Source: Molanna angustata
Lineage: Eukaryota; Arthropoda; Insecta; Trichoptera; Molannidae
Direction of reading: 5' to 3'
Length of the DNA: 64,000 bases
Assembly: GCA_963576475.1 (NCBI GenBank)
Contig: OY754968.1
Location: 19,132,234-19,196,233, forward strand
This document shows positions 33,738 through 43,060 of this stretch, one piece after another. The notes under the pieces were generated by a model. The model searched no databases. It had not been told where the DNA came from and saw only the letters and a list, made by a program, of their open reading frames with translations. Position 1 is the stretch's first letter. Each line of letters begins with the position of its first letter. Both the position numbers and the translations under genes were made by a program.

Positions 33738-34215
33738 TATCAATTTATTTATTTATTTGAATCTTCCTGTTCATATAATTAGTACACTGGTGGGCTTATT
33801 GCCTAATGGCAATTTCTTTCAACCAACCAGAGTAAATGTTAAATATACAAAACAGTTTGTACTATGGCAATAAGTTAATCACATTACAAAATAAATAAAG
33901 ATAGCAGAAGAAAAGTAAAAAAAACAAAGAAGATAGCACATAAGAAAAATTCACAGCAATGATAGGAAAACGAAAGGATAAGGAAAGGAAGATGTACCTA
34001 ATCAGGTGTTGTCAGATAAATATTTTTACTTTAGCCTTTTCTTGAAGATGTTTAGTGAGATAGACGACGTAATATCAGGACTTAGACTATTCCATAGTCT
34101 AACTGAATGTACTTCGAATGAAGAGCTAAAAAATTCAGAACTATGAATAGGTATAGATAGTAAAGTACGTTCAACAGATCGAAGTGGACGCCCGTGGCTT
34201 GCAGATAAGTGAATT
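33738..34215 (-). pseudogene. LINE-G ORF C-terminus and 3' UTR (SINE1 partner)
   Basis: Minus-strand translation of 34026 to about 34200 gives GRPLRSVERTLLSIPIHS, then SFEVHSVRLWNSLSPDI, then ISLNIFKKRLK and a stop. This is the typical C-terminal RLWNSLP...FKKRLK ending of a LINE ORF2. Further upstream the frame shifts (YRKDKFTYLQATG). The 3' UTR (33738-34025) ends in an AAATA tail and contains ATTGCC-ATTA-GGCAAT (33798-33813, reverse strand), a 6-bp stem with 4-nt loop. The 46 bp around it agree with the SINE1 tail at 38 positions. Confidence 0.8.
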
Positions 34216-34984
34216 TATCTTTGCGATACTGAGGTAAATTTGGATTAAAAAGGACATTAATTTACTGCATTTGGAACTCCTTTCTAAGGTTTTTACTATT
34301 TTTTCAGTACAAAAATACACACCATTACCCGTTTCCCTATTCAGGGTAAGCAAAGAGAACTTAACGCCAGACATAATCTTGACACACATATTTGCCTCAT
34401 TTACACCGTACATGTTTTCCTATAAATTATAAATTATTGTTCATTGAGTCTAACAATTTGGCATGTCTCTGTAGATTGTCATGTATACCAAGAAATCAGT
34501 GTCGAGACAACAACTCAACATTTTTGTTATGTTTGACCATAGCTTCTTTTTAAATAGCGACCATTAATGTCATTTTTATTGAATCTGTCTCAAGTCTCTA
34601 CCTGTTTATTGTCCGTGTACATTTTGTCTTCGACTGTGAAGGAATACGATAAATTATACGCCTAACAATTTATTGATTATACACACATTATTTTTGTTAT
34701 AACAATAATATGTAACACTGAACAAGCTGTGCGTTGATGTCATTTGTATTACATATTTGATTTCTCGACATTTCGAAAATGGTTATTATTTATTATTATG
34801 ATAGAAACCATAGATAATAAAGATCGATAAAAATAATATGAAATAAATATTCATATATACATTGCGGAAACAAGTTAAATATTTAAGTAATAAAATATCA
34901 AATAGATCAAATAGGTTGACAATTTTAATTGTCCTTAAATTATGAATTAATTTAATTTATATAGGTACTATATCAATTATTAAT
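34216..34984. other. Unannotated block upstream of LINE-G remnant
   Basis: 34216-34420 may be more decayed LINE-G. Its minus frame MYGVNEANMCVKIMSG is not recognised. The rest is AT-rich with no feature. Confidence 0.3.
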
Positions 34985-35126
34985 TTAACACTCAACCAAT
35001 AACAAGTAGCCACATTCTGAGGACTTATGATATTTATCGTCTCACAGATTTAGACTGAAAAGACAATTATAAAAACTGTGTGTGTATCTTACACGGCCAC
35101 ACAGGAGTTGAATGCCTAACTAAACC
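34985..35126 (-). mobile_element. SINE2 copy, diverged
   Basis: In minus orientation it reads GGTTTAGTTAGGCATTCAAC, CAGTTTTTATAATTGTCTTT, TCAGTCTAAATCTGTGAGAC, CTCAGAATGTGGCTACTTGT and TATTGGTTGAGTG. The B box is decayed and the AAATA tail is replaced by other AT-rich DNA. LINE-B begins about 30 bp downstream. Confidence 0.7.
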
Positions 35127-35154
35127 ACTTTACATACATTTGATAAAGAATCGA

Positions 35155-35299
35155 AAGAAGAGTTATGGCAGGAAACAGAGTGAATGGAGCACTTAGACCA
35201 ATTATGAATGATCGCAACATATCAAGGCATGCCAAAGTTCCCATTCATAATGCCATCGTAGTGCCAATCTTGACGTATGCAAGTGAAACCTGGACATGG
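35155..35299 (+). pseudogene. LINE-B, 5' part of a chimeric locus
   Basis: A frame reads RVMAGNRVNGALRPIMND, then IHNAIVVPILTYASETWT, matching the LINE-B copy at 52.1 kb (RVMAGNRVNGEL, ETWTWQK). The similarity ends at ETWTW, where LINE-A sequence begins at a short CATGG or GG microhomology. Confidence 0.75.
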
Positions 35300-35668
35300 C
35301 CTTGGAGACTATGAAAATGACTCAGAAAAGTGCTGAAAAATTAAGAGTCACCAAAAGAACCATGGAAAGAGCCATGTTAGGATCAAGTCTGAGATACAGG
35401 GTGCGAAACGACACCATCAGAAAAAACAAAAAAACAGGGAAAAGAACAAAAATGGTTGATGTCGTCCACCGCATTCTTACCCTGAAGTGGAGACGGGCGG
35501 GCCACGTGGCTAGATACCCCGAAGACAGATGGCCAAGGATAGTGTTGGCTTGGAAACCAAGAATGACAGTCAGAGGTGTTGGAAGACCGCCAATGAGATG
35601 GAGAGATGACATCCGCCGTCATGCTGGTGTTAACGGACGGGATTAGGCTGAGAAGAAGAAGAAGAAGA
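35300..35668 (+). pseudogene. LINE-A (RTE-like) C-terminus inserted in LINE-B
   Basis: The frame 35296-35643 reads MTQKSAEKLRVTKRTMER, AMLGSSLRYRVRNDTIRK, LKWRRAGHVARYPEDRWP, then GRPPMRWRDDIRRHAG. It is the same protein ending as at 12.57 kb but better kept, with one open frame. The tail is (GAA)n at 35650-35668. The copy is strongly 5' truncated. The stop follows NGRD, earlier than in the EAYVQ-type ending. Confidence 0.8.
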
Positions 35669-35960
35669 ATGAAAGTGAACATTGAGATGGTTTGGTCACA
35701 TGGGGAGAATGAATGAGGAACGCCTGACGAAGAAATAATACAGCGCGGACAGGAATGGAATGAGAGGTCGGGGACGCACAAGAAAGGGATGGCAGGACCA
35801 TGTGAACGATTTCTGAAAGACGGAAATTTTAGAAGTATGATACGATGCATGAATGTGGACAAGGCGAGGAATGCGTGTGGGGATATAAATATGTGGTGTT
35901 CGGTTCTTTCTGCCTACCCTGCGAGGGACATGGCGTGATGGTATGTATATATGTATGTAT
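35669..35960 (+). pseudogene. LINE-B, 3' part of the chimeric locus
   Basis: The frame resumes with MKVNI, then RWFGHMGRMNEERLTKK, RGRGRTRKGWQDHVNDF, LKDGNF, CMNVDKARNACG and, after a shift, SAYPARDMA and a stop. The 3' end reads GGACATGGCGTGATGGTATG, then (TATG)n. About 45 codons present in the 52 kb copy (QKLHES to IGNR) are missing between this part and 35155-35299. Confidence 0.75.
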
Positions 35961-35999
35961 ATATTTGTTGTTTGTGTTATTTTGTGGCTGTGAGACTAA

Positions 36000-36355
36000 G
36001 AAGCTGAAGGTTAACACCTTGAACTGATTGCATCGCAGAATGTTCAAAATACCTTGGACAGATCTGGTTGAAAACTCAGAAGTTTCAAGTCGAGTCAGAA
36101 CAACCAGGGGACTCCTGTTTACAACAAAGGTTTGCAAGATCGCATATCTAGATCACACAATGAAGAGAGAAAAATACCACTTGCTTCAATTAATACTGGA
36201 GGGCAAGATAGAAAGTCGCCGAGGGACTGAAGTGAGACAGTTGTCCTGGCTGCGTAGTATAAGGGAATGGACAGATATTCCGGGCAGCACAGAGCAGAGA
36301 GGAATTCGCCAGAGTGATCACCAACGTTGGGTGTTCCTGACATGGCATCAGAAGA
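36000..36355 (+). pseudogene. LINE-C ORF fragment
   Basis: The frame 36028-36355 reads HRRMFKIPWTDLVENSEV, IAYLDHTMKREKYHLLQL, ILEGKIESRRGTEVRQ, LSWLRSIREWTD and ends in QKKIY. Upstream, in the previous frame, is CGCETKKLKVNTLN, matching YGCETWTLKVNTMN at 44.0 kb. The motif LLQLILEGKIxxRRGxxRRQxSWLRNIxEWT is common in insect LINE ORFs. A stop follows LKVNTLN. The 3' tail is GAAGAAGAT-like. Confidence 0.75.
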
Positions 36356-37205
36356 AGATATATACATCATCAGCAATGACCTTGGCCTCCTCAAAAAAAT
36401 GCCTCCATCCCGCCCTGTCGACAGCAAGTCTTCTCCAATTTGTCTCCAATTATATTGGAGTTGAACCGTGACTCAAATGTCAAATTGTACCTGCGACGGG
36501 GGTAGTTTAACACTGGTTCAACTTGCCTTTTCACAATTTTGAAGTACCTATGACCATAATATATGAGAAAAACACATAAAAACAAATAAAAATATATCAA
36601 AATATCCCAAAAATTCGAATGTCAAAAAGTGCAATAGTTCGAATTTAACATAGCTATCTTGTTGCGCGGTCAAGTTCCGTGCCGCACATACTGTTATGTG
36701 GTCATGACAAAAAACTTAACACTAAATTTGGTGTTGTCGTATGAAATAGAGCTCAAAATCGAGATCAACTGTACTAGGGTTCAAATATTTTTATTAATAA
36801 GGTTTCAATTGGTTCCTGATTCAACCACGACTCAAGGATTTTTTATAAATAATATTTCATAAGTTTGATTGGTCTCGACGATATTCGAACCAGAATGAAA
36901 TGGGTAGCAAGTCACCGTAGCATTTACCCGATTTCGTATTAATTTCAAAAAGTTTTTAGACTGAACATTAATATTAGTTAAGAGTTTCGCTAAAGACTGT
37001 TACTACCATTATCAGACATTCCAAGGGTTAAGGAACTAAATATTACGTGGGCGAAACATTCACCGGATGAATTAGTAAAACCCTTTGTACAAAATTACCT
37101 ACCTCTTTTGACTTGTTAGATACTGTAATCAGGTAAATTCAAAATAGTCTATTTGCAATGATTCACATTCAGACTTTTGTAGCAATAGCGAGAAAACCTA
37201 TGCAG
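36356..37205. other. Unannotated block
   Basis: 36370-36440 (CTTGGCCTCCTCAAAAAAAT, GCCTCCATCCCGCC) looks like a reversed LINE 3' end of the LINE-J type. The rest is AT-rich without features. Confidence 0.35.
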
Positions 37206-37285
37206 GTATTGTGACACGTCTTCATCATTGACTGTCTCCATCTCCATCATTAACTGTCTCCATCACTGACTGTCTCGATCTTTAT
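37206..37285. repeat. Short minisatellite of GACTGTCTCCATC units
   Basis: About four imperfect copies of TTGACTGTCTCCATC or AACTGTCTCCATCAC are arranged in tandem. Confidence 0.7.
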
Positions 37286-37520
37286 CGATTTGAAAACTTT
37301 TTTGTACCTAATTTTTGATATGTATAAGTTAAATAAGTCAATTATTTACAACCCAAAAAAAAATAGTATATAATTTTCAATGCAAGTCAAGTCCACGCAA
37401 ACAGCATTAATTTGGCCAGAGACATTCACGATACTCTCACAGGGACTAGAATATATACCTAATAGTTTACTGAAATGTTAAAAATAATATACCTTCTCCT
37501 TTGCAAGGTTGAAGAATACA

Positions 37521-37787
37521 TTAATTCATACCATCACGGCGTATCACAACATGTGGGGTAGCCAGCGATAGGTGTGCGGGTGTGCATTACATAACAAAAG
37601 TAAGCACGATACGTGCGTGTATACCCAAACGCCAGTCTCGCCTCACCTAAAAAGGCACTACATTCAGAATGGATGGCGAACCTCATTGCTGAATTATGTA
37701 AGATGTTATTGTTGCCTGTTCTATTTTCGATTACCCCACCTCTATAAAACAGAGGAAGCACCATTCTAAGCCAGTGCCGCAGAGCAA
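37521..37787 (-). mobile_element. SINE-B copy with target duplication
   Basis: In minus orientation it begins GCGGCACTGGCTTAGAATGG and ends TACGCCGTGATGGTATGAAT. Flanks AATACATTAATT (37515-37526) and AATACAATAAATT (37788-37800) look like a 12-13 bp target duplication. The middle segment with the TTACGGGACA stretch is shortened compared with the 30.1 kb copy. Open frames across it on both strands are not genes. Confidence 0.75.
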
Positions 37788-37821
37788 AATACAATAAATT
37801 AAAAAATAACTTAGTCATTGA

Positions 37822-38063
37822 ATAAATTTATTTCATTTTCATTTTATATGTCTTCTCAGTCAACTAACACAGGTGCTATGTCAAATATTAATATATTTAT
37901 TAACGCACCCAATAACAAATTGTAACATTATGGAGACTTTTTTATATCTATCGTCTCACAGATTCAGACTGGAAACACAATTAAAAACTGTGTCTCAATC
38001 GGGAATACAACCCGGGACCTCTGGATCAGCCAGTCTGATACCTAACTAACTGAGCCGCGAAGG
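37822..38063 (-). mobile_element. SINE2 copy, near full length
   Basis: On the minus strand the head reads GGCTCAGTTAGTTAGGTATC, the B box GGGTTGTATTCCC is partly decayed, and the body reads CAGTCTGAATCTGTGAGACG. The tail holds GGGTGCGTTAATAAATATAT, then TAATATTTGACATAGCACCT. It follows SINE-B by only 34 bp. Confidence 0.8.
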
Positions 38064-39870
38064 TTGACAATATGACAAAAATACATTCAATTAAAGAATA
38101 TCTTCTCACAAATCTCTAGATAACAACAGACATCCTTTAAATGTTTAAATTGATGATCTCAAATGCAAATTTTATCTTCTTAAATAAAAAAAAATTGTAT
38201 AGATGTCGCCAAATAACTTGAATTTTTGTCGAGAAGGAGGGCGATTTGCACGTAGGACAACCAACGAACCAAAAATACACAAATTTGCGCTGTACGCAAC
38301 CGGAAGCTCGTTCAAGATGTTTGGCGAAAATTATAACAAATTATAAAATTATTATCCATTGGTTAAACATACCTATTATTTAATAAATATAATTTAAGAA
38401 TGATGGGTTTTCATAAAATCATAATATTCGTGTAATTTATTTTAAGGTTGACCTGCAGGCTAAGTCTGTAAGTAGATCTCGACCGATAAATGTCGAAATT
38501 AACTGTCAAAATATCGACTAGTCGATATTTTGACAGTTTTGATAGTCACTAAGCAGATAACGCGTCGAATCGTTCTCGCCCACTTATTTGACGGCGAGAT
38601 TGGGTCGACATGGTCGACATCGAGTCGAGAGACAAGATCTAACGCCGCCATGTTGAATAAAATGTCATTTTTTACGCGAAAAATGCCGAATTTCATATTT
38701 ATTTTGAGAATAATTATATAAACGGGTTGAACGACGCCGTTTAAGAGATTCTTCAAACCCTTTAAATATTCCGCGTAATTCATTTATTGCTAATTACCGC
38801 GTAACAAAAGTTTTATATGGTTGTATATTTATTGGAAATATGCGTCCGTACTTAGATTATAACATTATAATTCTATGCGTCCGTAAATGTTTTCCGTAAG
38901 TATAGATTTGAAATAATTTTTGATTTTGAGAAAGTATTCTTGTAAGCTATTTTATCACATATGTATTTTAACACTTAACAAAAGAAAATTCGGCGTAGTT
39001 TTAGTAAAAAAATAACACGCTGCTGTCATCGCACTTGATAAATTGATCGAAATATTATTAAAAATAATTTTTAAAATTACTCTCAAAACATTCAATAAAC
39101 ACAAAAGAAGTTAATTTAATCGTACTATAACTTGCTTTCGTGCTTAAAAATATGACCATATTATATTTATTTAACAAATTTAACTAAACAAATTTGACAT
39201 TTATTCAAATCATGGGGAAAATATTGTGTATTGCCATAAATGATAATTCAAAAATGTACCGCAATCCAGCCTAACGGCGACAAATACTAATAAGTGCATT
39301 TACGAACTCGACAGCGCTTAGTGACTACGAATTGTCGTCACGGGCGTAAACATGGCGAGAAGAGCGGCGATACGTTGTCGGATCTCGACTTTTTTACTGA
39401 CTTGGCCTGCAGATATTGAAATGTTACTATTTGTAAAAAAAAATATGTGAATATTATAGCGGCTTTTGATTGAAGGTGATTGTCGGATGCGGGGGTGTAG
39501 GTACATCCATCCAGCATCATATTTCACCATTTTAATAGCGTCACCCGCCATAACAGCCATGGTGCTGGTGCTGGCCACTGAGGGTGGTACTGGTAGGTAC
39601 CTACCTATAGAGACAGACCACGTGCTGGGAGCTGGTCGGACCTAACACCTAACACGGTGTAAAGACAAACATTCCACACCTGAGACACGATCCTCTACCA
39701 ATCGTCGATAATTAATTTTTATTCGTTATCGTACAATTAAATCAAAATGGCCGGTTCGGAACGGCTCAATTAAACGCGCAAAAGGGACAGACGCCTTGCT
39801 GAATACCCATTGGCTATAAAATTATTACAATATATTTTTATATGTGCATTTATACGAACCATCATGCCGT
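38064..39870. other. Single-copy block with GC-richer patches
   Basis: 38550-38660 (ATAACGCGTCGAATCGTTCT, GACATGGTCGACATCGAGTC) and 39290-39670 are GC-richer than the neighbourhood. No domain-bearing frame is seen. An exact palindrome lies at 38501-38538. Confidence 0.35.
38501..38538. repeat. Perfect 38-bp palindrome
   Basis: AACTGTCAAAATATCGA, then CTAG, then the exact inverse TCGATATTTTGACAGTT. No mismatch and no loop. It could be a hairpin remnant of a foldback element or a symmetric protein-binding site. Confidence 0.9.
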
Positions 39871-39879
39871 GTACCTACC

Positions 39880-40325
39880 TGTTATTGGGATGTGATAGCA
39901 CCAAGCAGTTATGTCTTTGTATATATTCATCTTTTAATTGTTCTGGAGTCTCTGTTATTGGGACAGCACCAAGCACTTATGTATTTGTATATATTATTGG
40001 GACAGCACCAAGCACTTCTGTTTTGTATATATTCATCTTTTAATTGTTCTGGAGTCTCTGTTGTTGGGACAGTACCAAGCACTTCTGTCTTTGTATATAG
40101 TCATATTTTAATTGTTCTGGAATCTCTGTTGTTGGGACAGCACCAAGCACTTCTGTCTTTGTATATATTCATATTTTAATTGTTCTGGAATCTCTGTTGT
40201 TGGGACAGCACCAAGCACTTCTGTCTTTGTATATATTCATATTTTAATTGTTCTGGAATCTCTGTTGTTGGGACAGCACCAAGCACTTCTGTCTTTGTAT
40301 ATATTCATCATTTATTTGTTCTGGA
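39880..40325. repeat. 68-bp tandem array, about seven units
   Basis: The unit TTGGGACAGCACCAAGCACT, TCTGTCTTTGTATATATTCA, TATTTTAATTGTTCTGGAAT, CTCTG repeats at 40066, 40134, 40202 and 40270 (GGGAC starts; spacing exactly 68). Earlier units at 39887, 39960 and 39999 are more diverged or truncated to 39 bp. Since 68 is not a multiple of three, the several overlapping open frames reported by translation are phase-shifted readings of the same unit, not genes. Confidence 0.9.
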
Positions 40326-40475
40326 GTCCCGGGTTCGACTCCTAGCAGAGAATAAATTTATTAAAAAAAAAATATACATAATTACTGATTGACTTAAACT
40401 ATCGAAACTCTGCTTAGTAGGAAAAATTGTCATCTGGCAATAAAATAGCTACTTGTACAGTGGGCAAAATAATTT
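40326..40475 (+). mobile_element. SINE1 copy joined to the 68-bp array
   Basis: It begins at the B box (CCGGGTTCGACTCCTAGCAG) directly after a tandem unit that ends TGGAGTC. It continues AGAATAAATTTATTAAAA and then the diverged tail TAGGAAAAATTGTCATCTGG, CAATAAAATAGC, ACTTGTACAGTGGGCAAA. The A-box half is absent. Confidence 0.65.
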
Positions 40476-41100
40476 GTCACTGTAATGATAAATTAAATTC
40501 CTTATTTCAAAATATTGTTCACTTGGTGGTGTTAAAATTTTCTTGGCAGGCTCCATCTCATTCCTTCTTGTTTGGTATTTTCCTTGTGAATCACACTTTT
40601 ATGTCAACCAATATTTCGATTATTGTTTTCTAACCAATAACTACGAGGTGGGCGTATGGAGACAATTCTTAATTCAATGCTGTTTATAAATCTATATTCT
40701 TAATGAATACTTTGAGCAAACAATAAACGTGGGACATAATCATCAATCTACTGGTGTTTATTTAATTTAATATAATGTAGGCATTGGATTAATCGGGATT
40801 TCTCATTTTGTTTATATAGCAATATTTCAATTATCGAAACATGGTTATCAAAGTATCTTATAACGTAAACGTAAAATGTCATGCAAGGATTACATATAAA
40901 TTAATTAAATAAAAAGAAAAAAACATGCTATAGGATGGTTCAAATACTTTACATAGAAAGAATGAAAAATGAATTTTTGATAAAGTGAAGCTAGTAGGGA
41001 TACAATAATGAAAAGAGAAAACATATATTTATTTAACTACACCTAAGTGAATACATCAGTATTTTGTAAATATTAAGGTTTCTGATGATAGATATGAAAA
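40476..41100. other. AT-rich block, nothing recognised
   Basis: Short frames only. Confidence 0.3.
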
Positions 41101-41109
41101 TAGATCTTC

Positions 41110-41450
41110 GTCTTCATATTCAAGTGACTATCCTGGAAGGAGGAGGTACAACTCTTCGCAGGTCTTCCGGGTGGTCTTCTGTTTATGGGTATTTCTGTCT
41201 TCACAATTTTGACAATAATTTTCGTGGCCTCTCCAGAAGCCTCTTATGCTACGTCTCTATCTTGTTATGTCCTCGACACCGCATATAGACCTTATCGTTT
41301 CATTTTTGATGCGGTCTCTGAGAGTTCTTCCTGCAATGGAACGCAGGGTCTTCCTTTTATCCACTCTAAGACAGTTTTCTGTTCTGTTGGAGTTTGCTCT
41401 TACTTCTATCCCATATGTCATAATTGGGCGGACACTGAAAAAATAGATTA
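41110..41450 (-). pseudogene. LINE-D ORF fragment
   Basis: The minus-strand frame ending at 41257 reads VRPIMTYGIEVRANSNRT, then LRSIAGRTLRDRIKNETI, RSICGVEDITRW. After a frame change the text NRRPPGRPAKS follows. The pattern (L/V)RPxMTYxIExRxDTxxT...TLRxIxGxTxRDRxRNExIRxxCxVxDI is typical of a LINE C-terminal region in Lepidoptera. Stops and a shift show decay. Confidence 0.65.
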
Positions 41451-41556
41451 TCAAGAAAATTTGGACAACTTTGTGATATTTTTCTAAAATTAATAAACGA
41501 TTTAGGTTTCATTGCGACACGAGGTGATTAAAAAACTTTGTCTGAATTCGTCTAGT

Positions 41557-41822
41557 TTAGTAACAAATGAGTGTTTTCATTGTATAATGTTGTAAAACCC
41601 TTCTAACGTGGCTTAACAAACTGTCTTTTACGTTAGGGGTGGCAATTTTTTTGTTTCCACGTCGGATGGGATCTGGCAGAGGCGGTGGAACTGGCACATG
41701 ACCCAGGTTATTCATTGTGGGTCGGGCTGCGGCCAGAAGGACACTTTCCAAAACGTTTAGCATCGCGTTTAGCAGAACAACACGGATCGGCTTAGCCCCC
41801 CGAAGCTGTTCCTCTCCAAATT
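41557..41822 (-). CDS. Unrecognised open frame, probably repeat-derived
   Basis: The minus-strand frame is open from about 41822 to the stop at 41557, reading GEEQLRGAKPIRVVLLNA, MLNVLESVLLAAARPTMN, then PVPPPLPDPIRRGNKK and SLLSHVRRVLQHYTMK. The composition is protein-like (less I/F/Y/K bias than AT-rich noise) and the DNA is GC-richer. I cannot name the family. No splice site or promoter is evident. It may be an internal piece of a transposon protein or an exon. Confidence 0.25.
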
Positions 41823-43060
41823 AATGACTAACACAGGTTTTACAAGCACCTAGTTAAACAGGGAATACTTCACAGGAGTAAGCCCCTGGGAAGCTACTTA
41901 ATACCGAATTTGGTAAATTTTCTGCCTATCATTGCAAATAAATAGATACGCACGCACATATGTATTTACCACAAAGATTTTCTTTTGAAAATTAGTTAAA
42001 TGTTTTTTGGTGAATAAGTTTTTAGTGCTGAATAAGTTTATATTTACACAAATGTAATAGACAATACAAAAATGGTAATTGCTGATATATGAAGTTTATA
42101 GTCATGTTATTGCCACTGAGTTAGTGAATATTGGTTAATTATACCTAATGTTATTTGCAAACGATAAAATAAAATAATTAAATCTAAACTAAATAAATAA
42201 ATGTAAAGAAAACAATGATATATTTTTTTGTAAAATTTTAAGGTTTAAGTTATATTCTAAGGCTGTGTCTCTCGAACAGTAAAAGTAAAAGTATATTTAA
42301 AATACTCATAAAATTCATAAAAATATGTTATACCTTTGGTTGTTTCATAGAAATCTAATGCCATTAAACGACTTAATTTTGAACAATTTTATGAAATCAA
42401 AGCATATTAACTACATATATTGATATACCTACTTTTTGTTGAAACAGCGTGTGTCAAAGTCTGAAGATGGAAATACAAAAAAAAATAAGAGAGCATGCCT
42501 ATATTTATTTACCCATTAAAGAATAATAAAATAAATTATGCTATTACTTATAGATATTTGTTACAAAAAATGCTTAAACTAATAAAAGTTTAAAACCACA
42601 AACAATTACATTGTAAATATCTGCCATTCGCCATCAACAATGAAGGCCATAAATAATGAAATTTATTATTATTTATAAGATATAATAATATAATATAATA
42701 ATTGGTATTTTTATAAAAGTAGAAATGATTTCACCGTTGACACGTTACAATCGGTTTTTATGAGATTCTAAAAAAGTTAATCGCCGTATAATTTACGATG
42801 GTATGGTAATACGAGTATCTTCTGAATGGCCATAGTCAGGATTTGTAACGATTGTCACCTGAATCATGCTATAAAATACTTTTTATTTATATATATCAGG
42901 TAGCATTGGTGGTCACCTTCCACTCTTCATTCAAATTATTTGAAAGAAACATCTCATGGAAGTTCAAATAACATTAAGTATAATGTATACGAGAAATTAT
43001 AATGTAAATACGCTAAAATAAAATGAAAATGATAAAATGTATATATTCCGATGTAATATG
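41823..43060. other. AT-rich block, nothing recognised
   Basis: No repeat termini and only short frames. Confidence 0.3.

Noticed and set aside
35296..35646. 116-codon frame as a complete protein
   Set aside because: It is only the C-terminal piece of an RTE-like ORF. The 5' part is cut at the LINE-B junction.
39810..40392. Series of overlapping frames as a repeat-containing protein family
   Set aside because: They are phase-shifted readings of one 68-bp tandem unit, whose length is not a multiple of three.
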